A stretch of DNA of 64,000 nucleotides from Apostichopus japonicus. Lineage: Eukaryota; Echinodermata; Holothuroidea; Aspidochirotida; Stichopodidae. The stretch lies in assembly GCF_037975245.1 (NCBI RefSeq), contig NC_092579.1:22142666-22206665 (forward strand), in the 5' to 3' direction. The notes under the pieces were generated by a model that was not told the DNA's origin, did not search any database, and was given only the letters and a program-made list of their open reading frames with translations. Shown here in pieces: positions 46,140 through 58,259 of this stretch (its first letter is position 1; each line of letters starts with the position of its first letter). The translations under genes were made by a program, and so were the position numbers.

Positions 46140-46265
46140 TTAAAGGGACTCTTCAAAATCTTCAAATCACGTGGAGTAGAGGATATTAAGAGCAAATGTC
46201 GACTGTCGCTACTGAATTCTAGAAAGTGTATTGGCTGAAATCGTTGATATTCGAGTGTCCTTTAA
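46140..46265. mobile_element. Possible 118-bp TTAA-flanked MITE
   Basis: TTAA at 46140-46143 and 46262-46265 bracket a short segment whose ends are roughly inverted (agggactctt left, reverse complement of right aggacactcg). Confidence 0.35.
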
Positions 46266-46367
46266 GAGGCAGACATGAGCATTTTTCCGCCGAAATGCAA
46301 ATTTTCTGCTTTTTTTTGTTTGATCTCACCTCGCTTTTTTCCCCCTAACATTCCTGCGTTTTTTATG

Positions 46368-46462
46368 TGCGAACACCCTATCCACTAGGCTATGGACGCT
46401 GATTGTACGTCGAGAAGTTCAAAACCTGTAAGGAAGTTCGTAATTCCGCTGTAGGCGTGTGT
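46368..46462 (-). repeat. tRNA-Tyr-like repeat, copy 2 (fragment)
   Basis: It shares caccctatccactaggctat and the following cgctgattgtacgtcgag...acctgtaaggaag with the other two copies. The box-B half is replaced by unrelated T-rich sequence, so the tRNA-like part is broken. Confidence 0.72.
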
Positions 46463-47369
46463 ATATACATGCATGCATATAAACATAGGCCTGTCAATTC
46501 CCAATATGAACATTCGCATAACTAGTACAAGCCTACACAAAAGATGAAGTTTGTAGGGGCCGCCCTGGCATGTAATGATGCATTGTCCAGCATGTGTATG
46601 GTCTGGTAGATATTTGCACACGAGCCGGCCATAGACTGGACATCTCGTTGTGGGTTCACTGACTCTGCCATTCACAGTTTTTTTTTTTTTTTTTTTTTAA
46701 GAAGTCAGGCTCATGTCTGAAGAGGAGACACAAACCCAGCCATTATCTTTGGCTTATAAGACAGATATTTTCTTGAAGAACGACAAAAACTGCGTATTAG
46801 AATAATCTTGTTTCCGTTTTAAGAGATAAATATTGTACATTAAAAGTCATGTGTGGGAGCTGTCATATCTGTGATGTCATAATAATCAGTGATGTCATAA
46901 TTAGTATCGTTAATTACATTATGCAATGCCGATCTGCCTTGTGTCGAAATAAATAAAACGCTGTTTGAATGTTTCCAGGAATTGTTTTTATTGCAATTAA
47001 ACTTTAAATAACAGTGTATCTCCACAGACGGATGTTTATCTTGGAAGAGTATTAGACTAACTATTTGATACAAACAGAAATATTATATGTCTTCCAAGCG
47101 ATTGCAAAACATGTTACGACTTTTTAAGGTGATGTATCGGTCATCAAAAGGCTAAAGCCCGGTGTTGGGATGTTCTCTTGTATGGACTGTATGGTGGTTG
47201 GGTGATGCATGCTTTAAAAACTTGGGTGTTGTTCCCTTATAAGGTTTTTTTGTAATTATTTTTTTTTTTTAAATAATTTTCTGGTGTGTTGATCTTTCAT
47301 AGTATGTGTGTGTGTGTATTTAGTATTGAAATAGTAGTGAGTTGGAAATCCAGAACAGTGAAAAAACTT
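46463..47369. other. No gene recognised
   Basis: A run of about 22 T at 46678-46699. Otherwise no feature. Confidence 0.55.
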
Positions 47370-47640
47370 CCAGCCTCCACCGGGATTCGAACCCGGGCCT
47401 CCCGCTTTATATGCGGACACCCTAACCACTAGGCTATTGTATGTCCGGAGGTTCGAAACCGGTAAGGAAGGTCGTAATTCCACTGTAGGCGTTTGTACCT
47501 GTATCTAACAATACTAGTTCTGTTTTAGTGACATATTTGCCTTACTCTGGAGATCAAACATGATGCTAATCAACTCGAAATCATTTGTGATTCATAAAGT
47601 CGGATCTCGAAAGAGATACTTTGAACAGACTTTGTTAATG
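47370..47640 (-). repeat. tRNA-Tyr-like repeat, copy 3
   Basis: Very similar to copy 1 over about 260 bp, with the same AUA-type loop and box B ggttcgaatcc (reverse complement of 47386-47396). It lacks the short cgctgat segment of copy 1 between the tRNA-like part and the body. A TA tract (47639-47668) follows at the body end. Confidence 0.85.
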
Positions 47641-47668
47641 ATATATATATATATATATATATATATAC

Positions 47669-50600
47669 GCACACACACGCACACACAACTTTCGATACTT
47701 TGATATATTTTGAAAACTATGGTACACAATCTTGTTTAGACGTAAAAAATCCTGTAAGCCGAATAGTTTTTAATTCTAAGTGAACGTATTAAACAGATAC
47801 TCCCACGATCTGACAGATGTATTGGGAGGAACTGTGTAAACACCACAGAGCTAACGATGAAGAAAGAAAAGAAAAAAAACCGATAAAATAAATAGTCGCG
47901 GTCGTTGTTTTCCCAGAAGACGTATAAAACTTTCCATACAAATTTATGTATGCACAGATGATCACGCCTGGTGTTATGTCTTCTCCTCACAGTCCCAGCA
48001 GTCGTCTGTTTATTATTCATGAGGCATGCTCAAGGATGTGTGGACTACATGCATGTGCTAATTTGGTTTCCAAGAATATCCAAATATGCCGCGTGATCAA
48101 AAAAACCTTCCTTTCGTCCTAGAGGCGCTTCTTCTTCTTCTTTTTCTTATATACTGTATATATGTATATTTGTTTTTATCACATTTGAAGTATCGACTTA
48201 TTTGTGATTTTGTAGAACTCAACTCACACTTATGCATTGATTATCAAATAAAGTGCCTAGGCTACAAGTCATCCCATTAAGTTACATGGGTTTTAACCCA
48301 CGAATAATATGATGTGATGATCATTTTGTTTTTCTGCAAAGTCTTTACTGTTATATTAAAGAAAAAAGGACCTGGCTACAATTGGGAGATTTAATATGCA
48401 TACGTGTGTGTGTGTGGGTGGGGGGGGGGGAATCAAGGGGGCAAAGAAAGGGGGGAAATAGAAAGAAACATTTTGGCTGGGATCTTTCAATTGCAATGAG
48501 ACAAAGGTTTGGTTGGCAATTGCATAGGTTAGGGATAGCACATGTCTACCTACTTACATGTGCTCTTTACAGTATATCAAACATTCTACCTTGAACTTTC
48601 CTGTCTCCTCACTACAACAGCGCTCTTGCATCTATCAGGATGTTGACGTTCCTACTTAGTACTAAATCATTGCTTCTCAGGCCTAGAATTTCCCAAGTTT
48701 TCTCAGTGCTCACAGTTGGTATTTTTCCCTGAATTTACCACCCATTTCAATTACTGTATATAGGCTTTTCGGAGCAGCCCAATAACAGTTGCTGATAATA
48801 AAGCAGGGTAGGTACAGAAATCATACAGATTCTTTGGCTGATGATTGGACATACTATACAGTAAACAGACTTACATAGTGTTTTTAAGTTCTTAATGTCT
48901 ACTAATAAAATACTGTCACAGTGCCCATGATCTTACAGTAGTTACTGGTGTGCTGACCCGTAAATTAAGTTTAGGACTTAATTTATAACTTAATATTTTT
49001 AACTTAATATATATAATTTATTTTAGGCCTTTTAAGTAATAATAACATCCTACCGACCTACCATGAACACTTATTAAACCTAGGTATATAACTATATAAT
49101 GTAGGTATACTTTTTTGGTTCCTTCTGAAAAGTTCTGATCATTGGCTTCCATCATGAATATCATACTCTCTGGGTCCTCGTAGAGAATAATGTCAGAACC
49201 ATTCAGCAATGCCATGTATGTACTCAGATATAGTGGAAAGTATATATGACTTTGTAATTTATTGTGGATAGATGTTTGGAAACAGTCTGAAAAATCTGTC
49301 CAAACTCGGTATTGATATCTTAACAAGGAGATAATAATGATATAAAGCTCGTTTATGATTTTTTCATCTCAGACTTTTCTCTAAAATAATCAAACAAAAT
49401 AAATAAATGATAAAGATCTTTGAAAGTGGACTTTTATCAAATAAAAATAAATTACAAAATTGACCAAATTACAAATGTGTCTATGGTTATAGTCATTAGT
49501 AGAATATCTAAGGCCGTTGCTCGAATGTTAGTGGATAAACTAGAACCTTTGTCAGAGTCTAAGGAATCCACAGTGACCTCCGTCCGTGCGAACAGACTTC
49601 GAAGCTGGTTTGTGATTTGTGATTTTAGTGTATATAACTATCACATGTTAGTACTATTCTATTTCAAGTAGGTCCATCTCTTATCCAACTTCTCACATCA
49701 TCTACAGCATAGGCTAATGATAATCAGTGATAAAGACTGATTCATTAAATTGTGGTAATAAAAGTATGAGTTTACAATGTCAACCGTTTTCCTTGGACAT
49801 GCATCAAATGCTTTTCTTCTATCTTACTTCAACAATAAAAAAATTGTAGGTTAATTCCAACAAACTTGTAATCAATACAGTGTCAAATTTTTCACTCGAT
49901 CTGATGATATGTCAAGCGAGCCCACTTTGAACACAGAAGTAAATTGTAAATAGAGACAGTCCTCAACTACCCTCATCTATCATTGAGATGAACTCTAGAA
50001 GCTACAAAACTGGTACCTGTTTCATTTGTAGGTGTACCCTTCAGTACCCCCAACCCCCCCAAGAGATGGGAACCTAACCCTCTTTCTTCCTCCTCACCCC
50101 CCCCCCCACACACACAGAAAAGCCTGAAACCTTGTACTCCTTCAGATGAAACATGGCAACCTTGGACTGAACGCTTCCCACCCAAAGAACTGCCAGTTGC
50201 CATTGAGTATTAATTCTCAAATTTATCATAAATTTGATCAATAATCACTGTTAAAATTCCTGGAAAAATTGTTGTTAAAGGCCAAATATCAAGTTTGTTA
50301 TCCACTTTTCTTTCGTACATTTCTGAATTCGATATTGATATCAAAATTGACATTCAATTCAAATTTTTTTTTGCCTGTATCTTGACATTTGCAAATCGTG
50401 CTTACGTTGTTCAGAAACCTGTGGTTCTTCCTAAAGGTTTATAATATCATATATTGACGCTGCAAGGCAGTCGTCATGTATTATGAATGTATTATGAATT
50501 GGGTTGTTGGATTCCTGTGAGAACGTGTTACAAGAATAGACACAGATAATAATGTTTTTCAAAAGTATTTATCAAAACTATATATATACAATTATATACA

Positions 50601-51613
50601 TAGAACAAAGTTTTTCAAATACATGCAAATAGTTTGCTTCAAATTACAGAAAGAGGAGAGATAGATTTTGTAGCACTGTCATAGATCTGGGTTTTACGGA
50701 GAATTGCAAGGGACTAATTTATCTGTTCCCTTGTCGCAGCGTGCTCGGAGATAAATAACTCGTGGGCTTTTATAGCGGTGGATGCTGAATTAATCAAACA
50801 TACGGTCGGCCGATGGCACTGACACTCAGGATAACGCAGGCCTCCTTCACTTGATTGAAAATATAGTCTCTAAAATTAGCAAGGTTTCTCGGAAATCAGT
50901 CGAGGGAAGGGCTTTCTGCAGGTACCGTACAGGAGGAGTCTAATCAAATGTCACACTTAAAGCTCTCTTTGGCTTTGATCAATTTTGAATAAAGTCGCTA
51001 TCAGTGAAAATAAATCTAGGGGAATGGATGCTTGTGTATTAATGTCTGTGCGCGTGTGTGTGTATGTGTGTTTTATTATTCACTTTGTAAAAGATTCTTA
51101 ATGAATCACGTGTGATTTAATTAATAAACGCAGGATACATTGCCAGTGTTTTGGGGCCGGTTGTTTCCATGGAAAGGAAGTCAACATTATCGACCAGGGA
51201 AAGAAGAGCTATATAACCTGATAATGAAAATCTTAGAAAATGACATCGTCTAATTTTGACGAAAGCAAATATATTTATTTGATGATAGCTAATAAATATA
51301 ATTTTAAATTTAATTTTAATTATAAAAATAATATAAAGTTCTAGGAAGTTGCAGCAGTGTGACTGCACATATATCATATACAGTATATGCTTCCAGTATT
51401 CAATGTTACAGATAGTGTTGAATGCCATCTAATGTTATCCTCTGTGGCAAATGAAGTTTAATAGAAACATATGTTGGCTGAGTTATTTGGCATATTTGAA
51501 TCAATGAATGTATACATACATGAAACATGAGAGCAGTGTCATTATTGATGAGGGTATGGGGTGTCTGTATCATGTTATACAGTAAGGGCTCCTCCAGTTG
51601 GCATACATCATTA
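47669..51613. other. No firm gene; one possible exon at 49492-49607
   Basis: Mostly AT-rich with G runs (48418-48432) and C runs (50098-50108). The one coding-like patch, 49492-49607, reads SRISKAVARMLVDKLEPLSE then SKESTVTSVRANRLRS, but it has a weak gtttgt donor and no recognised family. Confidence 0.5.
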
Positions 51614-52237
51614 TTAAAGCAGCATTTTGCGTTGGGTCGCTTTTTTCCACTTTTTTAACATGTGCATCGATTTTTTTACATGTATCAATCATAAAACAGC
51701 AATCTAAGATACCATCCAAGTTTCACCCTGCCAAGAGCGTTAATTAGCGAGTAATTAACGATTTATGTCGATAAATGAGAAGAGTGTCCTCGACAAATTT
51801 CACAGTTAAAATTAATCGCATACAATTCCGCCAAACCCACTAGTTTGAATTCAACCAATCAGAGATGCAGGTTTAGTTATGAGCCGTTGCTAAAAATAGA
51901 TTCAAGACTTCGCGTTGGTTGTACCAGGGAGTTGTTATGCAACTCCCTGGTACAACTGCCATATAGACTGTACACAAATCAAGCGTGGTGTTATATTACG
52001 TATCTGTCAATGACGTTCGTAGTGTTTAAATATTCATATCATGGGCGAGGTTTATTGGGTTCCCAACGGAAAATATCTTGGAGAACAACAAAGTTGAAAG
52101 TTGCAAATTTTTCGACTTTTATGCCACCATTTGAAGTAAAATATAAATAGATTAGCTAGTTATGTAGGTCGTTATGGCAAAGTGGAATCAGTGAGGTTGA
52201 GAAAAATCATAGAAAATGACGCAAAATGCTGCTTTAA
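51614..52237. mobile_element. TTAA-flanked MITE with internal perfect hairpin
   Basis: TTAA at 51614-51617 and 52234-52237 frames a 616-bp element with terminal inverted repeats agcagcattttgcgt (left) and its complement acgcaaaatgctgct at the right (one mismatch at the inner edge). Inside, 51918-51934 and 51940-51956 form a perfect 17-bp inverted repeat with a five-base loop. No transposase is coded. The TTAA target fits piggyBac or Kolobok; the ends differ from the 9258-10889 element, so it is another family. Confidence 0.82.
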
Positions 52238-52573
52238 TGACAACCTGCCAATATAAATCTCATTTCCTGTATGCCTGGAATATACTTAATATATTATATC
52301 ATAATAATATATATATTAAGGTAATATATGTTCTGTATGTTTGTGTGTATACCATTTAAACATTTTAATGTCATCTTTATTTGTCATAATTTTCCATCCT
52401 ACATATTTCTTTTGATGGGGGAGGGATGGGTGGGGGGAAGGTTGTAGGTTTGGAGTGGAGGAGGGGGACTGTGTGGGTGGGTGTGTGTGTGGGATTGCCA
52501 GGTCTGAGCTAGGCAATCATCAGAAACAAGGAAAATGTGTGAATTCATATAATTATGCAGGGTGTACTTGAAG

Positions 52574-52596
52574 GTCATCAAGGCACATATGTCATG

Positions 52597-52656
<60 letters not shown>

Positions 52657-52682
52657 ATCAAGGCACATATGTCATGCATTCT
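52574..52682. repeat. TA tract between 29-bp direct repeats
   Basis: The 29-bp sequence beginning gtcatcaaggcacatatgtc occurs identically at 52574-52602 and 52654-52682, with about 51 bp of pure TA repeat between. Confidence 0.93.
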
Positions 52683-53869
52683 AAGACTACAGTGCCCCTT
52701 ACAAAAGGTCAAAGGTTGTAATGTTTAACAGCTTACCCAAATATACACACTGTTTGCACAGTGTAATTCTCTGTGTGTGCTGGTTGGACCAACTCTCTCA
52801 TCGTATCCATGTACTTAACATACAAACCATGGACGTAGTACTGATTACACTCTATATTCATGCTTTGTTTGGTTTGTACCCATGTACCGATCATATAGTC
52901 ATGCACAGATTACATGCTCCTGCTCATTGGTACCCACGTACTGATCATATATATCCATGAAATGATTCACATATACCCATGTACATACTGCAGATCAGTA
53001 ATCCATGAGCATTGCATGTATCCATACACTAATTACCTCCCTTACTTATATATGTACGTTATATCAATCCTTACATATTTGCATACACAGACCTTGACAG
53101 ATTACAATACAGTATATATCTACTTTATATCAAGATATTAATTTATGAACCCCTCCCCCTTCCCCCTCCCACGCCTTGTTTGAACATACTCGATTAAACC
53201 ACAGAATCTAAATATATATCTATTATAGACACGTGTAAAAAAACGTTCTGCTTAAACTTATTGTATCAAAAGTTCTATTGTGTAAAGTTCATTTAACCTC
53301 TAGATACTTGGCCTTTTTATTAGAAATAAAAGAATTTCTTAACAGTTAGATCCAATAAACCACAAAGAACTAACCTGGTAGGCAAACTACTCTGCAGAAA
53401 GTGTTGCATAGGCAAAAATTGGGTAAAACAATTTGTTTGGGTACAGAAAGTTTGTACACATTGTTAAAAGTATTTATCTGTTGTATTGAAGGCCCATTAT
53501 TAAAGGGTACTATATTCAATGTTGGCAGCACTTGGTAACTAAAATCTGCTAAACTGTGGGTCTTTATAAAGTTCCACATGTCACATGGAAGTAGCATACT
53601 TGCATACATGTATGTATTATTAGGCAGACTTTAAAGGCACAGTATAATTGACATGTCACAGACCTTTAAGACACAATGCTATCAGTCACTTAGACTGCAT
53701 TATCTATAATTTCGCTCTTTAAGTTTGGCAAAATGTCCCTTGCATACTTTTAAACACAGTGACCAAACATGTTCATTTCTCAGATGCCATACAAAACTCA
53801 AACACAAAGACTCTTATGGCCTCAAAATATCATGTACAATAAGGCCTGCAATGAGGAACCAACATCACC
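52683..53869. other. No gene; loose ccatgtac / gatcatat repetition
   Basis: Around 52805-53015, phrases like acccatgtac, gatcatata and agattacat recur at irregular spacing, which suggests an old decayed tandem array. No gene. Confidence 0.5.
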
Positions 53870-54005
<136 letters not shown>

Positions 54006-56237
54006 ATTTAGCTTTAAAGGAGCATTCCAGAGGTTAAGTAACATTTAAAGCCGAATTCTTGCAAACCAGAATAGCATTCAAAACATCTCTATCACTCAAT
54101 ATTCTAAAATTATCCTTTTAGCAAGAATACTGATTATAAATTGTTCAAAGTCCCCCCACCTCAATTTTTTTTACCAGTTATTGGTTTTGGGAATGATGAA
54201 AGCTTCGTTATGTAATCGGTATTAAACGTTGTTCATACATTGTTGACTCAAAAAGGCCACCTGCTGTGGCGACTTTCACCGGTCGTCTCCAGTAACTTTA
54301 CAAGGTGCAGGAAATTTTGTGTCGATAATAATTCTGCGAGTAAAGATTTTGAAGAATGGAAATCGGCAGTAATCCCTCAATTGTTAGGGAATTCTAATAC
54401 AATATGACACACACGGGTGGCTATTCATGTAATCTAAGCATACCCAAATACCTGCTTTTAATTATCCTTTTGTTTTTTCTCTCTCACTCAAAATCTTCTG
54501 AAATGTGTGATACTTTTTAGAGTATCGGTTTGGCTCACAAATCATGTACTCTGTCTTTATTGTGTTGTCATCAAAATACAACTTTCTCCTAAATGCTAAC
54601 TTCTCCTGTGAAAGAGAGGGAAGGGGGGGAGGTGGGGGTGGGAGGGGGAAGTTACTATAGATCTTTAAAAACATAAATTTGGTAAATTTTGGGCATTCTG
54701 CATACATACATACATATATATTTATCCATCAGAAGATGGACATACAGTATATCCTTCATACTATGGATATATCCTTGGGAACATGGATATAATATCCTTC
54801 AGAACGGGATCTTTCTTGAAGGTGTTTGGAGTCCCATAATGTTCAGTCTGTTTTGTCATGCATCATATAGTGTGTATATATATATATATATATATACATG
54901 TACAGAGTCATTACTGGAATGCTTATCAGCTTTTATTGCATTCTGTAAAGAAGCTTTAGTGGGTCTATCTATCCTTGTCAGAAAGGTTTCTAAATTCCAT
55001 AGTCTAAGGTCATTTCCAAGAATCTAGTATCTAAAGGCAAAGTGCAGTGAGGTGATTACAGCTGCCATAAAAGGAAGTCCATCCGAACTGTTGATCAGAG
55101 AAGCACTTCATTCAGTTGTACTCTGTTTGCTATTTTTGGGTCTGAAAAAAAAAATGCTTTGTATTATTTTCTTTTTTCGTATAAAGTAAGAACTGCACGA
55201 TTTGCAGGGATTTTTTGTGTGTAAACGAACAATGCATTACGCAGGGTAGTAAATCTTGTATTTTAAAGGAGGGAAAGGCATTTCTGTTAAAAACTGTTAA
55301 AAATACCTTTGACGACACTTTTATCTACATGTACTGTAAATTTGTTTCTGTCTGGCCCCAAACATTTCCAGATATTTTGTACTCTGTTTAAATTTGGATA
55401 GGATCCTTCATGCTTGAGTTGTCAAAAGTGTACCCTGACATTCTTAACGGAAAATTGCAATCACAGCAATACCAGCAAAATATGTTTATACAAACTAAAG
55501 AAATTCATATCCTGTTGTGATCAAAAGAGATTCTGGTGCGTTCTGCCTTGGAAAAATTTGCCCCAACACGTGAATTTTACTAAAATGCAATAGATTAAAA
55601 GTACACATGTACTCTCTGGTGATGATTGTACAGTGCATTCAGGAAGTGTGCATTTTATAAAACTAATGCCGTTATTAGTAAATGCATGTATTTAATCTAA
55701 CGCTACATCATCTTTAAAATTGTATAATTATATATTTATATATATATATATACACATGAAAGTGCACATTGGATAATCCAAAACAAAAAAATCTTCTCCA
55801 TGGGACTTTTTTTCATTGACTTTGATCCAGTGTTACCGGACACAGTCTAATACAAGCCACCCTCCCCCCACCTCTTCCCCTTCCTCTGCTGTTTTCTGTA
55901 CAGGTAGGTCAAATTGTCATTCAAGACCAATAAAGTTTCAAGGTGTGAAAACTGCGTGGACACATGATAACTTCAAAAATAAAGCTTGATTTACTTTCAT
56001 ACTTGATATATATTTGTTGGTCTACAATACTGAGTGCAACAGCATCAGGTGTTCTTTGTTGTGGTCAAAGGTCATTTCAGGGTTGACAGGTCAAAGTGTG
56101 AAAGCATAACCATAGCATCAAAACTAGGAAGAACTTTGTACAATACTTGGTATGTGATCCATGTTATTAAACTTGTACAAAACACTGATATGCTTAGTAT
56201 AACACTAGTAAAACTCAAAATATTACAATCAGGGAAT

Positions 56238-56301
<64 letters not shown>

Positions 56302-58167
56302 AGCTGACCAGTATCGTATCTAGCAATAAGCTACGAAATATGGCATTATGCCAATTTGCGATAAAGATACAAATTATGCAAATTTGTTTAGCCGTTTTGG
56401 TACATGTCAGACATACCATTTTGTCACTACTTTATGAGAAATTAAAACTTAGAAACAGCAACACAAGACACAGGGGGGGGGGAAGAAAATATGAACACTA
56501 AATTATTCCGTGACAATGGATAGATTTAGTTACAATCATATAACCTAAAACTTACCTGGGATTATCTGGAAGGCTAGGGAGCTGAGGTAAATGAATCTAC
56601 ATAGATTGAACTCAAACTGGAAACTCAAGACATGTGTACAGGTATTTTGGGATTTATTTTTAGCCCTCCATGGGAAATTATCATGATCAAATGTTTATAG
56701 TCTGTTCTAAGAAATAATATCTACCAGCAGATGCCCATGTTGAGAAAACACAGAGAGAGAGAGAAGAAAGAAAAAACCGGTCAAGGAAAGTTAATATCAT
56801 TGTGACATAATAAGTGTGTTATGGGTTACTAAGAAAAAAGGCTATTTTAAAAAAAACTGTTTCACCAAAATTATCATAACGAATGCTCGCTGTTATTTCT
56901 ACGATACTAAAGTCATTTTACAACCTCGTGGAAAAGAACTAACTTGTTTTTGGGGCTAATTAAAAAATAAAAAAAATGAATATATTCAAAAGACTATTAA
57001 CAGTGAAGTGCCGAAAAATCATTCGGTTATTCTTGCTTTATAATTTTAAGTGAAAGGTTTAGGGCCGCCTAGATCGCATCTAAGCCGTCATGTTGTTTAA
57101 AGGAAAACATGGTAAAGATGGTGTGGGTTTAAGGTATTAAAATACACACACAGTCGTCATCTTTCTGGCATCTGGGTGATTTAGCGTGGTTTGTAGCCCT
57201 GTCACTTTCCAAACATATAGTATGGTAGTTTCAGAATATTGCCACCTTGTCCGAAGAAACCGAAAATAAAGAAGAAAAATAGGGACAAATGTTTCAGATG
57301 TCTGCAATATCCAGAAATCAATGTAATGGCAGTTTGGAATATCTGCCACCAATGAGAAACAATGAGCTGGCAGTTTGCCATTCTTGCCACCCCTGAAAAA
57401 TAATAAGATGGCAGCCACCTCCACAAAACAGTGAGATGGATGTTTGAATTACCTAGAAAACTGTCATATATGCAGTTAGGCTGCTGTGATGTTTCTGTGT
57501 CATGACATTCAACAGCATTTGTCGCAAGAGACAGCCATGTACTATAGTAGACACGTCACTTGAGGCTATGAAACGACAAATATCTTCGCCGTCATAGTTT
57601 GGGTTGCATCCGACGAACTGACCTTATGGTCTTTCCTTAAAAATTCAAATCAATGATAGAAAGTTATTCAACCTCGATTGTTAGCAGTGTGTTTTAATGG
57701 TCTACAATATGAAATTAATGTTGCACCTTAATTCACCCTTTTTACTAGCCAAATTTGGGAACAACCAAATGTTGACTGGGACAACATTCATGTTTTAGTT
57801 TAGTCTGTGGTGTATTCAGTCATTTGGTGTGTGACTAAACATATGGCTTGGTCAGGGTGACACGAAGTGTTAACCATAAATTGCAAGATACAGCTCGACA
57901 AGTTTTTCCTCAGTGCCGATTATTAGATCGTCGCATCAATGCCTTTTAAAATCATTGCAATGTTGTTCTCCATATTGAAGTATTTCTGTGTACAACGTGA
58001 TCCATCCAATCTGTCTACAATTGCCAACAAAAGACTAGCAGTTTCTAGCATTTCTTTTCGTAATGAAAAGAAGCTTCAGTGATTCATCGCGCCATCTTTA
58101 GTTCTTTTGAATTATGCGACGAAGTCAATTTTGACGTCGGCTCTCATTTTTGTTCTTTCCCTTGAAG
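54006..58167. other. No gene recognised; TA microsatellites
   Basis: TA tracts lie at 54875-54896, 55727-55753 and 56239-56298 (two arms split by a gta step). No exon or mobile element is supported. Confidence 0.55.
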
Positions 58168-58259
58168 CCAATCACGAGAGAGATCGACGTCGAGTCCTAT
58201 GTCATCCCGACGTCAACCAGGGAGCCATCGGAACCAAGATGAGAGGCGCCATTCTGCTG
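58168..58259 (+). CDS. Candidate internal exon, unknown gene or CLEC16A tail
   Basis: It has a strong acceptor (ttttgttctttcccttgaag) and a good donor (gtaatg), and is markedly richer in G and C than its surroundings. Two frames are fully open. Phase 2 entry, which is what exon 21 needs, gives an Arg/Ser-rich peptide including SRERSTSSPMSSRRQPG and NQDERRHSA, ending in phase 1. Phase 1 entry gives VLCHPDVNQGAIGTKMRG. The Arg/Ser reading resembles the disordered tail of CLEC16A (human YDQGRRGSSD region). It may equally be an exon of an unrecognised gene. Confidence 0.35.

Noticed and set aside
51845-52150. 101-codon plus-strand frame
   Set aside because: Lies wholly inside the TTAA MITE and runs through its hairpin; no protein family recognised.
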